DNA of 64,000 nucleotides from Streptomyces exfoliatus (lineage in GTDB: Bacteria; Actinomycetota; Actinomycetes; Streptomycetales; Streptomycetaceae), in the NCBI RefSeq assembly GCF_000725545.1, contig NZ_JNZP01000011.1, forward strand, positions 184,240 to 248,239. Reading direction: 5' to 3'. The notes under the pieces were generated by a model. It was not told where the DNA came from and made no database searches. It worked only from the letters and a program-made list of their open reading frames with translations. Positions 60,564 through 64,000 of this stretch are shown in pieces; the stretch's first letter is position 1, and each line of letters opens with the position of its first letter. A program made the translations under genes and the position numbers.

Positions 60564-62275
60564 GACGGCAACACCCATACCGGATTCGAGTAGAACCACA
60601 GGTCGCGCCACGGGTCGGCGTCCCCGACCACGTCGATGGCCGGGCCCGCCGGGTCGACCGCGGCACCCATCGGACCGACGGCGGTGCGGTTGCCGTCGGT
60701 GCCGCGCAGCCGGACGTAGACGGGGTGGTCGACGCGGCCGAGGTCGTAGGTGAGGCGGACCGTGCCGGACGCCCTGTTCACCTCGTACGACTTCACCACC
60801 CTGGCCGTCGGCGCGGTGAAGGTGTCCCGGTCCGCGACCGGGCCGGTCACGTCACCCTGGACGACGTCCACACGGGCCAGCTCGGGCACGAAGCCGGCCC
60901 AGTTGGGGCCACCGGCGAGGGCGAGGTCGACCGTCAGAGTGACGTGCGTACCCTTCCTGACGTGCAGGGCGCCGCCGAGCGTGGCCCAACGGCCGCCGCC
61001 GGCCACGCGGACGTCGAGACCGCTGATCAGCTGCCCGTGGTCCACCCAGATGCGGCCCGCCCGGATGCCGTCCATGACGGCTGCGTAGCCGAAGCCGTCG
61101 GCGCCGACGTGGGTGCGGCTGTAGTAGCCGGGCCAGTAGTCGCCCTCGGCGAGGTCGAGCTTCCCGCCGTAGACCGGGTCCGCGTGCCTGCCGTCGACGG
61201 CGAAGTCGCCGCCGGGGCCGCGCACGGCGGTGTCCGCGTAGACGTTGTGGGAGTCGGAGTTGGCGGTGATCCACCAGGGCTTGCCCTCGGCGAGGAGGCT
61301 GTCCCAGAGTCCGCCGACGGTGGCGGTCATCCAGTCGAAGCCGCCCCAGGTGCGGTAGCTCTCCAGAGGGTAGCCGGGGAAGGAGTTGGCTCCCGGACTG
61401 CCGTCGTAGAGGCCGCGGGCCCGGCCCATGCCGAGGCCCTTGGCGATCCCGGCGGCCTGGTGGCCGGGGGCTCCCTCCATGCCGACGGCGATACGGCGGC
61501 CCCCGCCGGTGGCGTCGCGCCAGGCCCGGATCTCGTGCGGCGAGTCGATGCCCTTGCGCGCCGGGTGGTTGGCGAGCATCAGCACGTCCTCGACCTGGCG
61601 CCGCCGGATCTGGTCGGCGAGGAAGCCGAGTCCCGCGATGGCCAGGGCCTCGTTGGCGGGCGTGGAGTCACCGGCGCCCTTGACGCTGCCGTCGTAGTCG
61701 GTCTCGAACCGCTTGAGGACGGAGACCTCGTTCCTGCCGGGGTGGACGAAGACGGTGCCGTGCTCGGCACCGGGGATGTTCCACTCAAGCCCTTGGAAGA
61801 CGAGGGTGTCCGCGTAGGCGTCGCGGGCCTCGCGGATGTCCGGGTTGACCTTCTCGACGCCGATCCTGGCGTGGGTCGCGTTGCCGTGGTCGGTGATGAC
61901 CAGCCAGTCCATGCCGTGCTTGGCGCCCTGACGGACCTGGTCGACGACGCGGTACTTGCCGTCATTGCTGTACTGGGTGTGGATGTGGTGGTCGCCGGCC
62001 AGCCAGAGGAAGCCGTTCGTCCGCCGGGAGGAGGAAGCGGCCGCGGACACCGGCGAGGCGAGGACGCTCCCGGCGGCCAGGCCGGCGCCGAGCAGGCCCG
62101 CCCGGCGCAGCAGCGAGCGGCGCGACCGCTGCTCGGGGGTCAGGGCCTCGTCGGGCACGGAGGTGTCGAAGGCGGCGGGCAGCTCCGCCGCCGACCGACC
62201 GTGACCGTGGTCATCGTCATGGTCCTGGTCGCCGTGTCCGTGCTGGTGAGGACCGTGCGCGTGGCTGTGCCCCAT
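60560..62275 (-). CDS. Tat-exported PHP-domain metalloprotein with histidine-rich N terminus
   Basis: This 571-residue protein begins MGHSHAHGPHQHGHGDQDHD, a His/Asp-rich metal-binding stretch of about 25 residues. A twin-arginine-like signal follows at about 50-78 (RSRRSLLRRAGLLGAGLAAG). The mature domain has the PHP phosphoesterase pattern: DHHIHTQYS near 95, LVITDHGNATHARI, FQGLEWNIPGAEHG, LANHPARKGID and WITANSDSHNVYAD. A beta-rich C-terminal part follows. The PHP motifs bind two or three metals and hydrolyse phosphoester bonds. It is unusual for the His-rich run to lie before the export signal; it may hold metal until folding and export. AGGAGG sets ATG 62275. It is coupled to the unknown gene downstream. 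Confidence 0.85.
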   Translation of the reverse strand: MGHSHAHGPHQHGHGDQDHDDDHGHGRSAAELPAAFDTSVPDEALTPEQRSRRSLLRRAGLLGAGLAAGSVLASPVSAAASSSRRTNGFLWLAGDHHIHTQYSNDGKYRVVDQVRQGAKHGMDWLVITDHGNATHARIGVEKVNPDIREARDAYADTLVFQGLEWNIPGAEHGTVFVHPGRNEVSVLKRFETDYDGSVKGAGDSTPANEALAIAGLGFLADQIRRRQVEDVLMLANHPARKGIDSPHEIRAWRDATGGGRRIAVGMEGAPGHQAAGIAKGLGMGRARGLYDGSPGANSFPGYPLESYRTWGGFDWMTATVGGLWDSLLAEGKPWWITANSDSHNVYADTAVRGPGGDFAVDGRHADPVYGGKLDLAEGDYWPGYYSRTHVGADGFGYAAVMDGIRAGRIWVDHGQLISGLDVRVAGGGRWATLGGALHVRKGTHVTLTVDLALAGGPNWAGFVPELARVDVVQGDVTGPVADRDTFTAPTARVVKSYEVNRASGTVRLTYDLGRVDHPVYVRLRGTDGNRTAVGPMGAAVDPAGPAIDVVGDADPWRDLWFYSNPVWVLPS

Positions 62276-62507
62276 GGGACGCCTCCTGATCACCGCTGCC
62301 GTGCGCGGGGCTGCTGCGCCGCCCGAGGAGGATCGAAGAAAAAGGTGAATGTTGAACGACTAGCGGATGAGCGGCGGGCGACCCGGGCACGGCGGATCAC
62401 CTCCGCGCACACTGCTTCCCCAAGTCCCCTTGCCCGTGGGGCTGTTGTGCGCCGAACCTGAGCACCGTTCACGTTTCATCGGCTCCCCAGACCGGAGACA
62501 CCCCACC

Positions 62508-63845
62508 ATGAGAAGACTCCTCGGAACCCTCGCGGCCGCCGCCCTGGCCCTGACCGGCCCGGCCGCCACGTCCACCACCGCCACCGCCGCCACGCCCGCG
62601 GCGGCCGCCGCCGTCACCGGGTCCTTCAACGTCCTCACGTACAACATCGCCGGCCTCCCCCTCGGCCTCGGCGACAGCGACCCGGCGACGAACACCCCGC
62701 TCATCGGCCAGCGGCTCGGCGCGTACGACATCGTGAACGTGCAGGAGGACTTCAACTACCACGCCTCCCTGTACGCCAACGACACCCACCCGCACCGCAC
62801 ACCGACCAGCGGCGGAGCCGCGATAGGTGACGGTCTCAACACCCTCTCCGACGTCCCCTTCGAGGACTTCGAGCGCGTCAGGTGGAGCAACTGCACCGGC
62901 ACCAACTGTCTGACGCCGAAGGGCTTCTCGCTGGCGCGCACGCGGCTGGCCGAGGGCGTCTTCGTGGATCTCTACAACGTCCACACCAACGCCGACAGCA
63001 CCGATGACGCCCTCGCCGCCCGCCGCGCCAACATCGAGCAGCTGTCCGACTTCATCCAGGCCCATTCCTCGGGCAACGCCGTGATCGTCATGGGCGACAC
63101 GAACACGCGGTACACGCGCGCGGGCGACAACATCCGCACCCTGCTGTCCGAGAACGGTCTGAAGGACCCGTGGGTCGACCTGGTCAAGGGCGGCACCGCG
63201 CCCGCGCAGGGCAGCGACCCGTTGCTCTGCGACTCCGCCGCCCCGGTCAACGGCTGCGAGGTCGTCGACAAGGTCCTCTACCGCGGCAGCGAACTGCTGA
63301 GCCTGAGCGCCACCCGCTACGACAACGTGTGGGCGTCGTTCCTCCGTTCCGACGGCAGGCACCTCTCCGACCACTACCCGCACACGGTCGACTTCTCCTA
63401 CACCCTCGCCCCGTCCCTCAGGGCGAGCGACTTCTTCGGCGGCCCGCACGGCACCGCCTTCAACGACGCGGACGACCTGCCGGCCACGGTGTCCCCGCGC
63501 ACGCTGACCCTGCGTGGCGCGTCCCGCCTGGACGCGGTGTCGCTGACGCACGACGGCGGTACGACCCTGGCGCACGGCGGCACGGGCGGCACGGCGACGT
63601 CCCTGACTCTCGCCCCCGGTGAGCACCTCACCTCGGTACGACTGACGCGGGGCCAGAAGGACGGCCGCACGCGGATCTTCTCCGCGGCCTTCACGACCGA
63701 CCGGGGCCGCTCCCTCTCCGCCGGTACGGCGACCTCGGACGCGCGGACCTTCACCGCACCCGCCGGCCTGCGGATCGTCGGCTTCACGGGCAGGTCGGGC
63801 ACGGAGATCGACAAGCTGGGCGTGCTGTACGCGCCCATCGGCTGA
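62508..63845 (+). CDS. Secreted endonuclease/exonuclease/phosphatase-fold enzyme with jacalin-like C-terminal domain
   Basis: This 445-residue protein has a signal peptide (LLGTLAAAALALTGPAATST). An EEP domain follows at about 40-300: NVLTYNIAGLPLG, the metal-binding Glu in VNVQEDFNYH, VDLYNVHTNAD, VIVMGDTNTRYT and LSDHYPHTVDF with the catalytic His. This is the neutral sphingomyelinase/DNase I fold, and the secreted bacterial members are often sphingomyelinase C or phospholipase-like. Residues 310-445 (SDFFGGPHGTAFNDADDLP, AVSLTHDGGTTLAHGGTGGT) look like a jacalin-type lectin domain that could bind sugars. ATG 62508 begins the signal peptide, though the frame is open upstream. It diverges from the PHP gene. 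Confidence 0.82.
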   Translation: MRRLLGTLAAAALALTGPAATSTTATAATPAAAAAVTGSFNVLTYNIAGLPLGLGDSDPATNTPLIGQRLGAYDIVNVQEDFNYHASLYANDTHPHRTPTSGGAAIGDGLNTLSDVPFEDFERVRWSNCTGTNCLTPKGFSLARTRLAEGVFVDLYNVHTNADSTDDALAARRANIEQLSDFIQAHSSGNAVIVMGDTNTRYTRAGDNIRTLLSENGLKDPWVDLVKGGTAPAQGSDPLLCDSAAPVNGCEVVDKVLYRGSELLSLSATRYDNVWASFLRSDGRHLSDHYPHTVDFSYTLAPSLRASDFFGGPHGTAFNDADDLPATVSPRTLTLRGASRLDAVSLTHDGGTTLAHGGTGGTATSLTLAPGEHLTSVRLTRGQKDGRTRIFSAAFTTDRGRSLSAGTATSDARTFTAPAGLRIVGFTGRSGTEIDKLGVLYAPIG

Positions 63846-64000
63846 GAAGGCCGCGCGCCGGACGTACGCGCGCCAGGAGGCTCGGACGTACGCGCCAAGG
63901 GTGACGGTGCTCGTTCCGGGCCTCCCGGCCCTTCCGGTGCTGCCAGGATCTCCGCAGGCGCGGCCCCGTCGGCATGGGCGGGGGGCGGGGGGTCTGGGGG
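63846..64000. repeat. Right edge with a 13-base direct repeat
   Basis: CGGACGTACGCGC occurs at 63859-63871 and 63883-63895, each copy containing the palindrome CGTACG. This may act as a weak terminator for the EEP gene. No gene is seen in the last 150 bases, but any gene crossing the window edge would be incomplete. Confidence 0.45.

Noticed and set aside
62200..62275. CAT/GTG-rich run as a short tandem repeat or CRISPR
   Set aside because: It simply encodes the histidine-rich N terminus of the PHP protein. Units are irregular and there are no spacers. No CRISPR-like array was seen anywhere.

Overview
The window looks like a Streptomyces chromosome. It is very GC-rich, has strong third-position GC bias, uses GTG starts often, and has leaderless promoters. 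Its gene families are typical of the genus: DUF4235/DUF3618/holin-like membrane operon, MsiK-dependent sugar ABC system without its own ATPase, GH10-CBM13 xylanase, GH62, large secreted subtilisin, ECF sigma remnant, and DtxR-type iron boxes. No tRNA, rRNA, CRISPR array or intact insertion sequence was seen.

Layout. 1-3714: an iron-uptake lipoprotein gene (cut by the window edge) diverges from a large adenylation-carrier-membrane acyltransferase gene, and both promoters carry an iron box. 3651-6066: debris of at least four genes (ECF sigma, DUF998, DUF1508, PAP2) surrounds an intact three-gene membrane operon. 6202-14725: an SDR gene, then two tightly coupled triads: GMC oxidoreductase/patatin/metallophosphoesterase, and 2-oxoglutarate oxygenase/unknown/glycosyltransferase. 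14870-18452: an FKBP isomerase, a beheaded STAS domain, a DnaK paralogue missing about 43 residues of its substrate-binding domain, and an NmrA-like protein. 18821-25431: a TetR regulator and a catabolic operon (TauD-type dioxygenase, MFS transporter, aldehyde dehydrogenase, acyl-CoA ligase) that could turn an alkyl sulfate, sulfonate or ether into an acyl-CoA. 25811-30681: a TrmB/LuxR-like regulator and a 1244-residue subtilisin-like secreted protease.

30968-44206 is a redox and ion homeostasis block: DUF7144 membrane protein, a gluconokinase/aldose-epimerase chimera, a cyclase-family hydrolase, GMC oxidoreductase, SDR, cytochrome bd oxidase (cydAB), a cation/proton antiporter, a GH15 enzyme, a DUF2254 membrane protein, and a potassium channel preceded by a 14-residue leader ORF.

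44303-59971 is a xylan-degradation locus. One long minus-strand operon (55425 to 45710) encodes a binding protein, two permeases, GH30, GH10, Gfo/Idh/MocA oxidoreductase, DUF6807, cupin and GH62, and ends at a strong hairpin. A mutarotase (galM) follows under its own promoter. A LacI regulator diverges from the operon, followed by a GH10-CBM13 xylanase and a ricin-domain esterase. The dyad CGAAAnnnTTTCG occurs at the ABC-operon promoter and twice upstream of the xylanase, with weaker forms at lacI and galM, so one LacI-type repressor probably controls the locus. Secreted enzymes would cut and debranch xylan, the ABC system would import oligosaccharides, and Gfo/DUF6807/cupin may process a modified sugar.

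60048-63845: a Tat-exported PHP-domain metalloprotein with a histidine-rich start, a coupled unknown gene, and a secreted endonuclease/exonuclease/phosphatase-fold enzyme with a jacalin-like tail.

The strongest oddities are the internally deleted DnaK, the chimeric kinase/epimerase, the iron-controlled adenylation-acyltransferase, the DUF6807/Gfo/cupin set inside the xylan operon, and the two coupled triads.
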